A stretch of 64,000 nt of DNA from Alisma plantago-aquatica (taxonomy: Eukaryota > Streptophyta > Magnoliopsida > Alismatales > Alismataceae), in contig OY856413.1 of the NCBI GenBank assembly GCA_963693085.1, forward strand, positions 470,759,879 to 470,823,878, read 5' to 3'. The notes below the pieces were generated by a model, which was not told where the DNA came from, did no database searches, and saw only the letters and a program-made list of their open reading frames with translations. This document shows, one piece after another, positions 9,918-21,908 of the stretch (position 1 is its first letter; each line of letters begins with the position of its first letter). A program made the position numbers and the translations under genes.

Positions 9918-12667
9918 TGTTCAACCCCAACTTTTGGGTTCATTTGGTGAGAAATGTAATTTCTCATATTAAAGATATTTGAACAAATAAAGTTATAATT
10001 TGTTTTGAATAAATGGATTTCATTTACAATAGCCTTGATGATTGTTTTGTGGGCTTTATTGGATATTGAGCCCAATTGAAAGAAAAAGAAAAAGAAATGA
10101 AAAAGGAATTCAATTGGATAAAGGAATAAATGAGAAAATAGATAAAAGAAGAATAAAGGGATAAGGGATAATTTCTAAAATGGAATTTTGAGATATTAAG
10201 GTTCCTTGGGGTTCAAGGAACTCAGGATAATAATATAATGGCAAAGGAAATAGAAAATATGAGGAAAATATGAATAAATATGTGTTAACTTGCAACTGAA
10301 GAAAAAGGCTCATTTTCTTTAGATAATATTGAAAGTTAAAAGCACAAACGAGGTTCCCTTAAAATTTGAATTAAAAAGGAGTTCTAATTTGGAAGTTATT
10401 GTTTTTTTAAATTATCCTCAAATTTGTGAATTATCTTGGAAATTTGGAAATCGTTTCTTTTTTTTTGTTGAGTGCGGAAGATGATGGCCGTTGGATCTTG
10501 ATCCAATCGGAACTGCTTATCATCAAGTCCCAGCAGGACTCGGACTCTAGCCGTGAAACAGGGGAACTTTCCCCTTTGATTTTCGATTGATTCAGTGCAT
10601 GTGCACTCGTGGAATATGTTCCATTGGGTCCGAGAGAGAAAAATGAAGCTTCTCGACCCAAGGTTGGCTGGTTTTCATTGCATCTACATGAAATGCCCAA
10701 TTGGGCCAAAAGCTAGGGTGGCAGCAGGAATAGAAACCCTAAAAGAGCACCCCTAGTCCTATATAAAGACCATCACTCAAGTCCCCACACCCTCACGCTC
10801 TCAAACGACCATATCTTAGGTCCCAGCACCCTCTCTCTCTCTCAATCAAACTATCTCCGATAAGGTCTAGCCACGGCACCACCGCACTGTTTAGAGAAGA
10901 GAAGGAGGAGGACGAGGAGCAGCAGCCCTCGGATTTTGGACCATCGTGGACCTAATCACGATCCAACAGATCGGCAGTAAGGGAAACGCACACGACCAGG
11001 GTAGTGGAGGTGATCGACGCGAAGCGTATAATTGGATCAGTGGACCAGCGGCGTACCGATCAAATGACCACGGATTTTTTGGTAATAAGCTCTCTCTAAT
11101 CGAATAATCCAGAAATAGCCTTTTCTTTGCGAAATTCATAGAAATAGCTAGGAATCTCCAATGAGAAAACTTTATATATGAAAGTTTCTTAGAAAAATAT
11201 GAGGAATAGGATAAAAATAGTTTGATGGCCTGATTTTATTTCGTTTTACAAAAGTACCTTAATTTGGTCGAAAAATGTATTAAAAGGTAATTAGAAACCC
11301 TAATTTTATATAAAGGGTGAATCTTTGTGGATTAATAGGTTAATTTGAAGAATATTAACCTGTTGATTATTAAGATAGGGTTTTCATCCATTTTGAATGC
11401 AAAGTTGACTAATTTAGGGTTTTAATCTATATATGAAGGATAATATGTATAGAAACCCTAATTTAGGGTGAAAGAAGAGGAAAAACCTTGTTTATTTCGA
11501 ATTAAGGAAATAAGCTGCTAAATAATGATCCTAAGTCTATTAGGAGTATTAAGATGGGAAATTTAAAGGTTTTATGTAGTTTTGTTGAATTAGGGTTCAT
11601 AATATTAAAAGTGGAGGCAATACCCTAATTTCCAAGGAAACCCTAAAATTGGAATAGAAATCTTAAGAAATAAGATGAGCTTGGATAAATAATGATAAAA
11701 GGAACTTTATATGTTTATTTCAGGATTTCTGTTCATCTTTGCTTGCTTGATTAGGTTTCCCTGCTTAATTGATTCAGTCACCAAAACTACCATTACAGGT
11801 ATGTGGTTACGCTTATGACTATTCCGAATTAGTTTTCTGAGGATTTTATCGATATTTCCATCGTGGCTTGAATTAAACTGTTGGATGAATTTAATTCATG
11901 CAAACTATAATGTGGATATGACTATCACCTAAGATATGTGCCTACTAACTCAGATCCTAGTCCCCTCTGTAGCTTGATAGACCGACCTAGTACATGGCTA
12001 CCTATGGGGTAGGTCCATCAGGTCATTGAATGACTTAGTACATGACTACCAATGGGGTAGGACCATCAAGTCACCATGAGTCAGGGATTGGGCTACCTTT
12101 GGGTAGGGCCATGCATCTCCATAACCCTAAGTGTTGGCTACCTGTAAGGTAGGACCATGGGGGTAAGGATCTACCATATGAGAGAGGTAGTATCCATGTC
12201 CATTGTAGGGACAATACAGAGATAGGGAACAAGTAAGGATTGAGTATTATTGCTTAAAACGTAATCTTGGATGATAAATGATATTTGGCTGATTACATTG
12301 TTATCATAGTTGCACGATTATTGTTTCCCCCACATAACAGCTTTATGCTGACCGACGTTTTATTTGTCAACATTTTAGGTACAAATGAAAAGAACAAAAA
12401 GTAAAGTGGCATATGTGGAATTAAATGAGAATTAAAGAACAAGGAGGATTAGTTAGAATATACTTAATATGTGGATAGAAATTGTTAACCAACTTTTTGA
12501 AAAAGGTATGCAAAGTTTAATTTTATTACAGCCTTTCAGTTTAGTTTAGAGGAATTTGATAATTGTTATAGATTATTTGTCGAACCTTTGATCCTGTTAA
12601 TTGGGATAGTGGCTCTGACCTTCAGGTCTCCCTTAATTGGGGGTTATCGAAAGGCAGGGTTGTTACA
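9918..12667 (+). repeat. 5' LTR of the nested Tekay-like element
   Basis: The LTR has TG...CA ends, is followed by a primer-binding-site-like sequence at 12670, and has a TATA box at 10759. Its last 470 bp match 14525-14995 closely, for example GTAATCTTGG...GATAAATGATATTTG at 12261 and 14591. Small reading frames in it are chance. Confidence 0.85.
10759..10768 (+). promoter_or_regulatory. TATA box in the 5' LTR
   Basis: CTATATAAAG is followed 30-60 bp later by a C/T-rich leader. It sits at the position equivalent to CTATATAAGG in the outer 3' LTR (16577). Confidence 0.6.
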
Positions 12668-12669
12668 AT

Positions 12670-12681
12670 TGGTATCATAGC
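12670..12681 (+). other. Primer-binding site (tRNA-Met type, decayed)
   Basis: TGGTATCATAGC differs at one base from TGGTATCAGAGC and follows the LTR end by two bases. Confidence 0.75.
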
Positions 12682-14524
12682 ATAGGTTACTCAGTTAATC
12701 TTTAATAATTATTAAATTTTACAAACTCTATAGAACCCAAGGGAGTTATTAGAGGATTTTCCAAAAGACAGAGGTGTCTAGAAAAGGATCACGTCCGAGC
12801 CTGGCAAGATTTTCCTCTACACCGCTATTTGGAATACGAGGACTCCCAGATTAGTGTGACTGCCTGGCTGATGTCTTAGGATCTGACTCAAAATAAGATA
12901 CCTTTAGGACTCTCTCATCTTATTCATCCCCTCTCAACTCAAATGTTGTTAAGGATTATAAGGATTAGGGTTTTCTCTCTTTTCCTCACCCTCTTGAGGT
13001 ATGTGTAAGATTAATAAGGTTTAAGATTTCCTCCACCAAATTAATAAAAATCATGTAAATAAGATGGCATGGACATAAGCTTAATAGATTAAGCGTAAAA
13101 GAATAGATACATGCATAGGTCGTATGAAATAAGTTGTCATGCCCTCAGGAGAGACCTAAGGCTAGACCTTCTTGTCAGGAGGATAAGTAAAGAGAGTTAG
13201 TCTTGGAGGTTGAGGCCTCCATTATAAGTGGAGACCTGGCACATCCTCTAAGGATGGTGTTAACCCTAACCCTAAGTGAAGGTTAGAGAGAGATATGACA
13301 TGATGAGTTAAATATCATGGTAGACTAGGTGTTTGGATAGACATGCCTTGGATGCCATATGAGACATGAGAAGTTCGATGACCTAGTGTCTTTGGCGAAC
13401 CAACCCTGGAAAGGGTCGTGCATGTTAGAGAGAAGGATAGCTCCTTCATTGATGAGGTTAGAGAAGAACCTATGGAACCCCATGAGCTTATATGTGCATG
13501 GCATAGTAGGCAACCAGAATACGTCAGTAGTGCGAGTAGTAGGTTGGAACCCTATCCAAGGGAGTATGTTGGAAAGATGATGAGATAAGCATAAAGAATT
13601 ATGGATAACCTTGAACAAACATAGGTTTCACCATGAAGGGGTATGCTTGTTAGCTGGATCCACCTTCATGGAGAGAAGACCTCTAATAGTGAGGTTGGTT
13701 GTAGGGTTAGCTCTAGAGAGAGAGAGTGCAGGACCCCAAGCAAGAAGGTTGGAAGCCTAGACTCTGAGATATGAGGAAAAGTGGGGAGTTGAGGATGACG
13801 CGGCCTAAGTGGATGATAATGGTTGCCTCATGCTTGACCCCTGGAGGTTGATGATATCTTGGTTGCCTTTAGAGGAACCAAACCCTAGAGAGAGGATGAG
13901 GATTTTGAAACTTATGTGCCTATGATATATGTGTTTACCTTCTGAGATAGGAAGAAGAGTTCTTTAGACCCTGAAGAGGTTTAGTAACTGGTTGTGAGGC
14001 CTTGTACCTTGTTGGTTGTCCTGGAGGAGGACTCAACTCTGAAGTGTTGCTCGAGTAGATGGATGAAAGGAAGTGCATGTCATACCCTGTACCTGTTTGG
14101 TTGTGGTTAAGAGATTAAGCATGCAGATGGACACCCAAAAGTGAACCTAGGGTTCCTAGGCCTAAGAGGGGAAGTGGTGTACCTGATACTCATGACGAGA
14201 TTTGAGTTTCTATAGATTCAAGCATGGTACTCTTCATGGTTATAGGAAAGGGAAACCCCTTAAGTTTAAGGTATGTTTGATGAACCTCTCACAGCTAATG
14301 AAAAGGGAAGGTATGATCTTGATCCATGCTGAGGAATGAGAACAAGTATGACCTAGCATGGTTTAGTAGGTGGTCTACTTGTGCCTTAGTAGCTGATGGA
14401 TTAAGCATGCTCATATGGATATAAACCCTAAGGATGCTTGTGACCTTGTTGTCAAGATTTGTAGTTTCCTCCCATCCTGGGAGAGGGACCCTTTGGTAGG
14501 GTATATACCAAAGAGGTCCCATAG
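12682..14524 (+). other. Internal region of the nested element, no coding capacity seen
   Basis: About 1.84 kb lies between the PBS and the 3' LTR remnant. I recognise no gag, protease, RT or integrase motif in any frame; the frames are short and unmatched. A doubled CCCTAAC at about 13263 is too short to mean telomere. It may be a decayed leader plus gag remnant. Confidence 0.6.
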
Positions 14525-14995
14525 GATCCACTGCAGGGACATCACATAGATAGGGGATAGGTAAGGATTGAGTAGTATTGCTTAAAACGTAATCTTGGCT
14601 GATAAATGATATTTGTCTGATTACATTGTTATCATAGTTGCACGATTATTGTTTCACCCACATACCAGCTTTATGCTGACTGACATTTTGTTTGTCAGCG
14701 TTTTAGGTACAAATGAAAAGAACAAACAGTAAAGTGGCATATGTGGAATTAAATGAGAAACAAAGCACAAGGAGGATTAGTTAGAATACACTCCATGTGT
14801 GGATAGAAATAGTTAACCAACTTTTTTAAAAAGGTATGAAAAGTTTAATTTTATTACAGCCTTTCAGTTTAGTTTAGTAGAATTTGATAATTGTTATAGA
14901 TTATTTGTCAAACCTTTGATCCTGTTAATTGGGGTAGCAGCTCTGACCTTCGAGTCTCCCTTAATTTGGGGTTACCGGAAGGTGGGGTTGTTACA
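14525..14995 (+). repeat. 3' LTR remnant of the nested element
   Basis: Only the 3'-most 470 bp of the LTR are present, joined directly to internal sequence near 14525. A deletion has removed the 3' internal part, the polypurine tract and about 2.3 kb of LTR. Confidence 0.8.
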
Positions 14996-15690
14996 ATAAT
15001 CCAGACTTTAGAGGATTTGTTGAGTGCTTGTGTGCTCGATTGGGGTGGTTCATGGGAGCAATACCTGCCCCTCACTAAGTTTGCTTACAATAACAACTAT
15101 CAAGCCAATATTGGGATGTCGAAGCTCTCTATGGGAGGTTGTGTCGGTCGCCACTTCACTAGGATGATGTTGGTGAGATGACCTTGTTGAGGTTAGATGA
15201 GCTCCAGGTGTATGCAGATAAAGTGGCCTTGATCAAGCAAAGACTAAAAAGAGCCCATGATCGATAGAAGTCACATGCAAATGCGAAGCGGACTAACTTG
15301 CTATTCACCATGGGAGAGCATGTGTTTTTGAGAATCTGACCCCTCAGAGATATAGCTAAGAATAGAGGAAAGCTAAGTCCCCGATACGTGGGACCATTTG
15401 AGCTTTTGGAATGGATTGGTGAAGCTTCTTATCATTTGGCCTTACCCCCTTAGTATAGTATGATGCATGATGTTTTCCACGTGTCTAATCTGAAGCGCTA
15501 TGTGAAGGACCCAATCCATGTGCTGAGCATTGAACCTATTGAGCTCCAAGGGAGACTGACATATCCTGAGTCACCTGTGAGAGTATTGGATACCAAGGTG
15601 AAAGAACTCAGAATTAAAGAGATAAAGATGGTAAAGGTTCTTTGGAAGCACAATGGGGAGGAAAAGTCATACCCTGAATTGTTTGTTTGA
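14996..15690 (+). pseudogene. Gypsy pol remnant: integrase end and chromodomain-like tail (part 2)
   Basis: This continues the pol broken at 9912: IQTLEDLLSACVLDWGGSWEQYLPLTKFAYNN from 14999, then the GPFE.L core region (15385-15410), HDVFHVSNLKRYV (15468) and a C-terminal stretch VKVLWKHNGEEKSYPELF (15629-15687). The last resembles a chromodomain with its WE-rich centre lost. Chromodomains of this clade steer integration toward particular chromatin. Stops occur at about 15179 and within 15260-15460. Confidence 0.85.
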
Positions 15691-15720
15691 TTGGTTCAAT
15701 TTTGGGGACAAAATTCTTAT

Positions 15721-15733
15721 AAGGAGGGGAGGA
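15721..15733 (+). other. Polypurine tract of the outer Tekay element
   Basis: AAGGAGGGGAGGA directly abuts the LTR start TGTTACAACC. It is the plus-strand primer site. Confidence 0.85.
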
Positions 15734-18607
15734 TGTTACAACCTCAATTTTTTTATATGATTGCAATTGCAATTGGTTCAAAAGAGATGTACTTGGTTGA
15801 AAATTGTATGATTTATGATAAATACATGGATTTCTTTTACAACTCTTCCTTGTGCATGGTTTTTCGTGGACCCTTTGGTAATAATAAAAGAGGAAGATAA
15901 GTTGAAAGAAAACAAGTAATGCCTTAATAATAATAAAGGAAATTAGAATAAAGGTGAAAATATAAGAAATAAATAGATAAGTGTGTGTGTTTGATAATAA
16001 TGTGTGGTGTTTCGAACCCCACATGGATCCTTGAGATACAAGGAATTGAAATAAAGGAAAATAATAAAGTGGGAGAGAGGAAATATGAAGGAAATATATA
16101 TATATATATATATATTTAAGAAATAACTTGCACATAAAGAAAAGGTTCATTTTCTTTTGAATAATGACTCCAAATTTGGCAGACCAATAGATTAAGTCAT
16201 TATTAAGTTTCCCTCAAAGTTTGGGATTAAAAGGACCCATGGTTTGAGAGTTATATTTTTTCTAAAGTAAAAGGGATATCCTTTATTTCCAAAAGAATTA
16301 TCTTTTTTCCCGATTTTCTATTTATGCGGGTAGCATGAAAACTGTGGATCTGAGATCCAACGGTAGAGGTGTCATCCCCTACCTCAAGTCTTACTGGGAG
16401 TCTGTGAACCTATGAGAGATTTCCTCTCCACTTTCCTCGTGATCCAGTACATCATGGGATCTGAAAGTGGCCCCTCTATCTTCGGGAGGCCACGGGGACT
16501 CAATCCATACCAGGGTTGAGTACCTGTTGTAATGGGAAAAGAGATTCCCTAATATCGTGGAACCTATAACCATGCCCTATATAAGGGGGGTGTGTGTTGT
16601 GCAATGCTAGCAATCACGAAATTGGTGCTCGTGAGATTGGGACAATTGGGCGACTGCTTAGGCATCCTCAATTGGAAGAATCGGCCTGCCCTACACCCCT
16701 GACGAGGAGCTAGTTCTGCCGGAGAAGGACGACATCGTCTCAGTGACAGGAGGAAGAGGGCAGAGAAATTAGTTGGTTCTTCAAGTTTGAGATAATGCGG
16801 CAAAGCTTCAGGTGATCTCAGATCTTTCACAAGAGCAACGACGAGTGAGTCAACTGTCGGATTGACCAACCACTCACGGGAGGAAAAGACCTGAGGTTGA
16901 AGACGGTCGAGGGGGAAATTACTCCCTTGCCCTCACGTCCCTGTTGAAAGGGTTAGCCCTTTATGGTAATTTCACAGCCCCTCTCTTTTTAACGAGTGTG
17001 TTGCCTTGCCAGCTCGATTTTAAATCTGATAATCCACGTGGTTGTTTCTTATTGGTAGAAAAAGGATTATTTTATAAATTACATAACTAATTGTGGAAAT
17101 ATCAGATGAAGACGATCTATATATGAAAGTTAATCATAAAAATATGAGGAATAAAATAAAAATATAATTAAACCCTGATATTGCTTATGTTTAAAAAGTA
17201 CACAAAGTTACCACTTTTAATGTATTAAGATATGGTGAAACCCTAATTTGATATAGAACTCGGATTTAATGACTCTTTTGGGTTATTCTGAGTAATATTA
17301 ACCTATTGAGAATAAAAGCGAGAGTTAGATTTGAAAATTGTAATTTTATGCTTGTTTTAGGGTTTTATGCACATGTTTATGTTTAGAAACCCTAATTTCG
17401 GAAAATATGGATTTCAATGGTTTAAATATGAAAATATAATTATTCAACAGAGATTTGTTGATCTCAAACTTGTTTTAAGATTTTTGAACCCTTAATGAAG
17501 ATAATTGGAATAATCAGGGTTTTTGATAAATAAGAAATCTTCTTTAGGGTTGATACCCTAAAAAGGAAATAAAGTTGGATAAAGAAACCTAAGAAACCCT
17601 AATGAACCCTAAGGGACTAGGAAGCGTTAGAAAGTATCCTCCTTTCATTAGGAAAGTGTTTTGACATTAGGTAATCAATATGTTTCAGGAATTAAAGGTT
17701 GTTTGCATTAAGGTGCTTGCTTGGATATCTTGTTGAATTTGGATTCCTTTACTTAAGAATGGGTATGTGGTTACGCTTATGATTAAATTGATTTAGTTTC
17801 CCGGCGATTCTTGAAGTTTTATCGATTGCTTGGAATAACTGCTTTATTGTCATTTATTTCATGCAATTATAAAGTGACTATGACTATCGCCATAAATATA
17901 TGTGCATAACTAGCTCAGATCATAGTCCTCCTTTGTAACTCTAATGTTGATGAGATAGATGACCTAGTACATGGTCTACCTGTGAGGTAGGATCATAAGG
18001 TTATCATGAGTCGATGTGTTGGTCTACCCTTGGATAGGACCATATGACTCCACGAACCTATGTATTGATCTACCTATAAGGTAGGATCATGGGGGTTAGT
18101 TGAGATATACCATATGAGAGGTAGTATCTGTGTCCACTACAGGGACAACACAGAGGCTAGGGTATGTAAGGATTGAGTAGTCATGTCTAAAATGTAAAGT
18201 TTGCTTGTTAAACCATAATTTCCTGTAATATGTTGTTACAAATAAATGCAAGATTATTGTTTCCCCCCACATACCAGTATAATTCATTATACCAACCACC
18301 GTTTTGTTTGTCGGCATTTTCGGTTATCAAGAAATTGGATATTCCTTTAAAGTGACATTGATGGAATCAAGCTTATTAAAGAATTGGAGGATTGTAGTTA
18401 GATAAGGTCTTTCTTGGGTAAAATTTTCCACTTCCTATATTTTGCAAGGTATGAATAGAAAACTTTTATTCTGGTAAAAGTTTAGTTGGGTTAGAATTTA
18501 TTAATTATTGTTGATTATTTGCAAAACCATTGATCCTATTTTGGGATAACACCTTTGACCTCTTGGTCTCCCTTAATAGGGGGTTACTAGGAGGCGGGGT
18601 CGTTACA
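15734..18607 (+). repeat. 3' LTR of the outer Tekay element
   Basis: The LTR runs from TGTTACAACC to GGGTCGTTACA, 2874 bp, and matches the nested LTR in blocks. It has a TATA box at 16577-16586. A short AT run lies at 16092-16116. The 5' LTR is missing, so no target duplication can be checked. Confidence 0.85.
16577..16586 (+). promoter_or_regulatory. TATA box in the outer Tekay LTR
   Basis: CTATATAAGG sits about 840 bp into the LTR, matching the site at 10759 in the nested LTR. Confidence 0.6.
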
Positions 18608-19639
18608 AACCCAATATATGGGACTACTGGAAAAGAGATAGGATTTAATAAAATCTCCAAGCTGCATTATTCACGATTTGCCTATACCCTGAGGATCATT
18701 GAATCATAATTTCCAATTTTATATAGGTTTCGAGTGGGTAATGATGAGTTTTTGAGCTATAATCAAGTAAAACTATTTTCCATTGATGATCTACACAACC
18801 TCTCACCTTAATTGAGTGAAAAAGACATATTAAAATTTTGCAAAAGAGGCTTGGCCACCCATAAATCCCAAAAATGTTCAAAACAGTTTTCACCCAAGCC
18901 CATAAATTAGAATGTATAGAATAAAAACATAAGTGTGAATAAAAACATGAGTGTTTGTTTTCTCTTTTAGGAGAGTTGAGGATGGTGCTCAACAGGTGTA
19001 TGACTATTCTCATGAATGTGGGTATGCCATTCCTAGTAGTGCCACCCCAAAAGCTCATTATAGAGTTACTAGGAACCCCTAGGATACCTACGAAAGCATC
19101 CTAGTAGTAGGGTTTGTTCTAGGACAGTACGAGGAGTTCGTTTCACTACTTTGGTCCAAATGGCTTGAACTATAAGGACTGTTTCTTTTACATGGACCAA
19201 CCTGACGTATATCAGTATCCTCATATATCATTAGAGTATTTTTCTTTTAGTTGCTTCTTAGAACCAGAATAAGTGGGAGGCACATTGTTCCCGATCAGGG
19301 TACATAAATACATAATAATAACTCATTATTCATCTCCATCACCCGCCTAGTTACCTCTACAACAATGCTTTAAAGATGAACTATTCTAATTCAAATCCTC
19401 ATGAGTAATGACAAGTTGTAGTGAATTTTCCTAATCTTTGCAGGATGCTCTTTCATTTTACTTTAGTAAGTTTTGCTCTATTGTGGGGGGTTTGTCCTTA
19501 GATAATATAAATCAAGAGAATTGCAGTTTATTGTTTTTCTTAACCTTAATGTTTATCGCCAAGCTTAATTTGTATGTTATCTTTTTGTTCTTTGAGCACA
19601 ATCTTGCTTGACGACAAACAAGGTTTAATCTTGGGATGG
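18608..19639 (+). mobile_element. Degenerate Athila-like gypsy, 3' internal region
   Basis: No coding sequence is recognisable. The end (CTTGACGACAAACAAGGTTTAATCTTGGG, in pieces at 19606-19635) is a decayed form of the Tat/Athila pre-LTR signature seen intact at 1983-2013. It leads into a purine-rich stretch and an LTR-like start at 19640. Confidence 0.5.
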
Positions 19640-19842
19640 TGGATAACACCCAAATTTAGGTGTTTACACTAAGTATTTATCTATAGTTTTGTGTCATTAT
19701 AGCATTAATATGACCAAAACTACTCTAGACTCTTATCTTTAAATAATTTATATCTTTATAAAGATAAAGTTTATCAACTAACCAATTTTGGGACTTGTAG
19801 GTACCAGACTCAAGAAGACATCAATTCTCTAAATTTTGCTAG

Positions 19843-20155
19843 ATGAACCCAATCAGGTTTAGCCCTAAACTTTTTGCAATAGTAAACGTCAACACTCCAT
19901 CGAATCTTTTTCTTCTCTTGAACTTGTCAGTCATTGAAGATACAAGCCTCATCAGTCACCGAGGGAGAGCCAGTGGTTTTTTGAAGGTGAAAAGTCTTGT
20001 CGGTCACCAAGGGAGAGCCAACGATCACTAAAGACACAAACTCTCATCAGTCGTTGAAGAAGATCCAGCGGTCGCCGAAGGTGAATAACCCAAAAATGAC
20101 CACAGATGGATGTTGAACCTAGTCAGTTTCACATGAACCCAGTTGGGTTCAACTC
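19843..20155. repeat. Pre-TATA repeats in the Athila-like LTR
   Basis: Three decayed copies of a unit like CAGTCACCGAGGGAGAGCC (near 19954, 20000 and 20048) are flanked by GAACCCAATCAGG (19846) and an imperfect palindrome TGAACCCAGTTGGGTTCA (about 20134-20151). They lie within 350 bp upstream of the TATA box. Confidence 0.6.
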
Positions 20156-20180
20156 CACTTGTCATTTACACTCACCTATC

Positions 20181-20190
20181 CATATAAATA
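20181..20190 (+). promoter_or_regulatory. TATA box of the Athila-like LTR
   Basis: CATATAAATACCC follows the repeat block directly, in the arrangement seen in the other LTRs. Confidence 0.5.
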
Positions 20191-21622
20191 CCCACCCGTT
20201 TCTACCTAGCAAAGGGTTCGATTCCTGGAGGTTCAATACAATGTGTTGTTCCAACCATCAATTCTCAGAGCTCAATGGGTGAGTTACGTGGTTTGAGAGA
20301 GGTGAAGAGAACACTCCATCCACCCTTTTGGTTTGCCTCCATCCACCATCATTTTCCATCATCTTATACCTTCATCCATGTATTTCCAACCATATTCCAC
20401 CTCCATACATCATCAAATATATTGTTTGGGGAAGAATCAAACAGTAATGAAGACAAGGAGTCTAGAAAATACAGGAGGACAAATCAAGGATGAGATTCAA
20501 CCTTCTGGAATCTAAGGAGTGAGAGAAGCCTCACTTCCATGGGATAAATCTCTTCATCTTCCCCTTTCTTCTATTGTTCTCCTTCGTTTCTATACAAATG
20601 ATGGTATTCCATATTTGTTTGCTGCCCACTATGCTTGTCCACTGATAGTTGATCTCCTTCTTGGCTATGTAGCCTATTTTGGGCATGTTTATGTAATTTT
20701 ACCATAAGCAAGTACTTTTATTTCAAATCTTGTGCATTTTCTATTCTATCTTATCAATCTAGTCATTATTGATTGTTTGGTTAATCTCTTTCTTGCTTGA
20801 ACTTCTATTTCTACCAAGATCAAGATATTACTTGTAGAAATAGATAAGAGAAGGTTGTTTGGATTGAAATCTGAAAGGAAGAAATCTAAGGGAGGATTTG
20901 GCCAAAGCACCTATAGGTGAGATCCTACCAAAACCTTGGATCTATTCGGACTCAGTGGACATGGCCGGGTTCAAACAAAACCGGTCAACTTAACTTCTAC
21001 CCACTTGCGTTCACAGTCTGTGTTCTGTGGAGATTCTCTTCTATTCCTAACATGTTTGAATATTATGGACCAAAGATGGTATTCATTATATTCAAGGGTG
21101 TTGATCTGATATCCTTGAGAGAGATTTTGGATCATTGGTGGGGTTTTAGTCACATTACGTGAGGGCGAGTGGGACGATCCCCGTAGGAGAAGATACCACA
21201 ACACGTGTTGCATCTGGATGTTAGTTGCTCGCTATGGTGTTTGAGGGTTGACAACACCTGAGAATAGGTGCATAGACTTCCCAAATCACAGTTACATAGC
21301 CAGGAACCACTTCTCCTAATTAGTAGGATTCGATGGACTCTATTTTCTTTACTTTGTTATGTTTTGTTTCATATCATTTTGATAGATAGTTATAGTGCTT
21401 TGTATATATCAATTACTAGTTTTTCTTAACTAACATAAAGTGGGATCTTAAGTGTCCTACACATCCCCATGTTCCATGTGTTTGACCCATATATCTACTT
21501 CAACCCTGTATTGAGTTGTAAGGGTCATTGAAGGTTTCGAGTTATAAATTGAAAAGTCAAATTAATCTTTAGGATTGTGCCTCCACTTTTGAGAGCACTA
21601 TATTAGGGATGATCAACATGCC

Positions 21623-21908
21623 CTAGTATCCACACCTCACGAAGACAATAGGGAGGTTCTCATACTCCAGAAGACAATGTTCATCATTGAAGAATATTCC
21701 TAGAAGTAAACATTGAGAGGTGTCTACTTGGACGACAATGTGTGTGAATTTACCATACTCACTGGTGGTCATGGTCGCGTTAATCTTTATCATCTTCTCC
21801 ACCAGGTTTCCTATACTTACCAACAACTCATTTTGACAGAGAAGCACAAAAAGATCCACAACACATAGCCATACCAAGAGCTTATGTGGGATCCGTTCAA
21901 AGGGTCTA
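21623..21908 (-). pseudogene. LINE ORF1-type fragment (DUF4283 / zinc-knuckle region)
   Basis: The minus strand encodes RPFERIPHKLLVW, then LLVSIGNLVEKMIKINATMT, a GKFTHIVVQVDTSQ segment and CLLEYENLPIVFVRCGY. This order matches the plant family with DUF4283 followed by a zf-CCHC_4 region (typical form: G.F.RVCVE.DLS, then VEYEGLP..CF.CG). Such proteins are ORF1-like RNA-binding products of L1-type LINEs and relatives. The first knuckle cysteine is lost and a stop follows the second, so it is a dead fragment. It is unlinked to the LINE at 27255: that LINE is on the same strand, but its ORF1 would lie to the right. Confidence 0.65.

Larger units (their letters stand above)
9918..14995 (+). mobile_element. 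Pol-less element with Tekay-like LTRs nested in the Tekay integrase
   Basis: It begins TGTTCAACCCC, ends GGTTGTTACA and has a 5-bp target duplication. The 5' LTR is 2750 bp (9918-12667). The internal part (12668 to about 14524) has no gag or pol. Only the last 470 bp of the 3' LTR remain (about 14525-14995). The LTR ends resemble those of the outer element (shared TTGTTACA end, matching blocks such as 12290-12350 with 18240-18310). It is thus a related but internally deleted or non-autonomous member. Confidence 0.85.
7660..18607 (+). mobile_element. Tekay/Del-type Ty3-gypsy chromovirus, 5'-truncated
   Basis: The order is the end of protease, reverse transcriptase, RNase H, integrase with a chromodomain-like tail, purine tract, and a 2.87-kb 3' LTR (15734-18607). 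There is no 5' LTR, gag or protease core: the left edge abuts the truncated Angela-A LTR. The integrase is interrupted by another element (9918-14995). pol in the order RT-RH-INT with a C-terminal chromodomain-like region and a very long LTR fits the Tekay clade. Confidence 0.85.
19640..21254 (+). repeat. Athila-like LTR (right edge approximate)
   Basis: It starts TGGATAACACCC after the degenerate purine tract, similar to the solo LTR start TGATAACCTCCC at 38765. It carries repeats at 19843-20155 and a TATA box at 20181. The end near 21254 (TTGACAACA) is a guess from the TG...CA rule. Reading frames within it are short and unmatched. Confidence 0.45.

Noticed and set aside
13259..13276. Telomere-like CCCTAAC repeats
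   Set aside because: Only two units, inside a retrotransposon internal region; chance.
15614..16150. 178-codon minus-strand frame
   Set aside because: It is antisense to the gypsy pol end and LTR and includes a low-complexity (IY)n stretch from an AT run.
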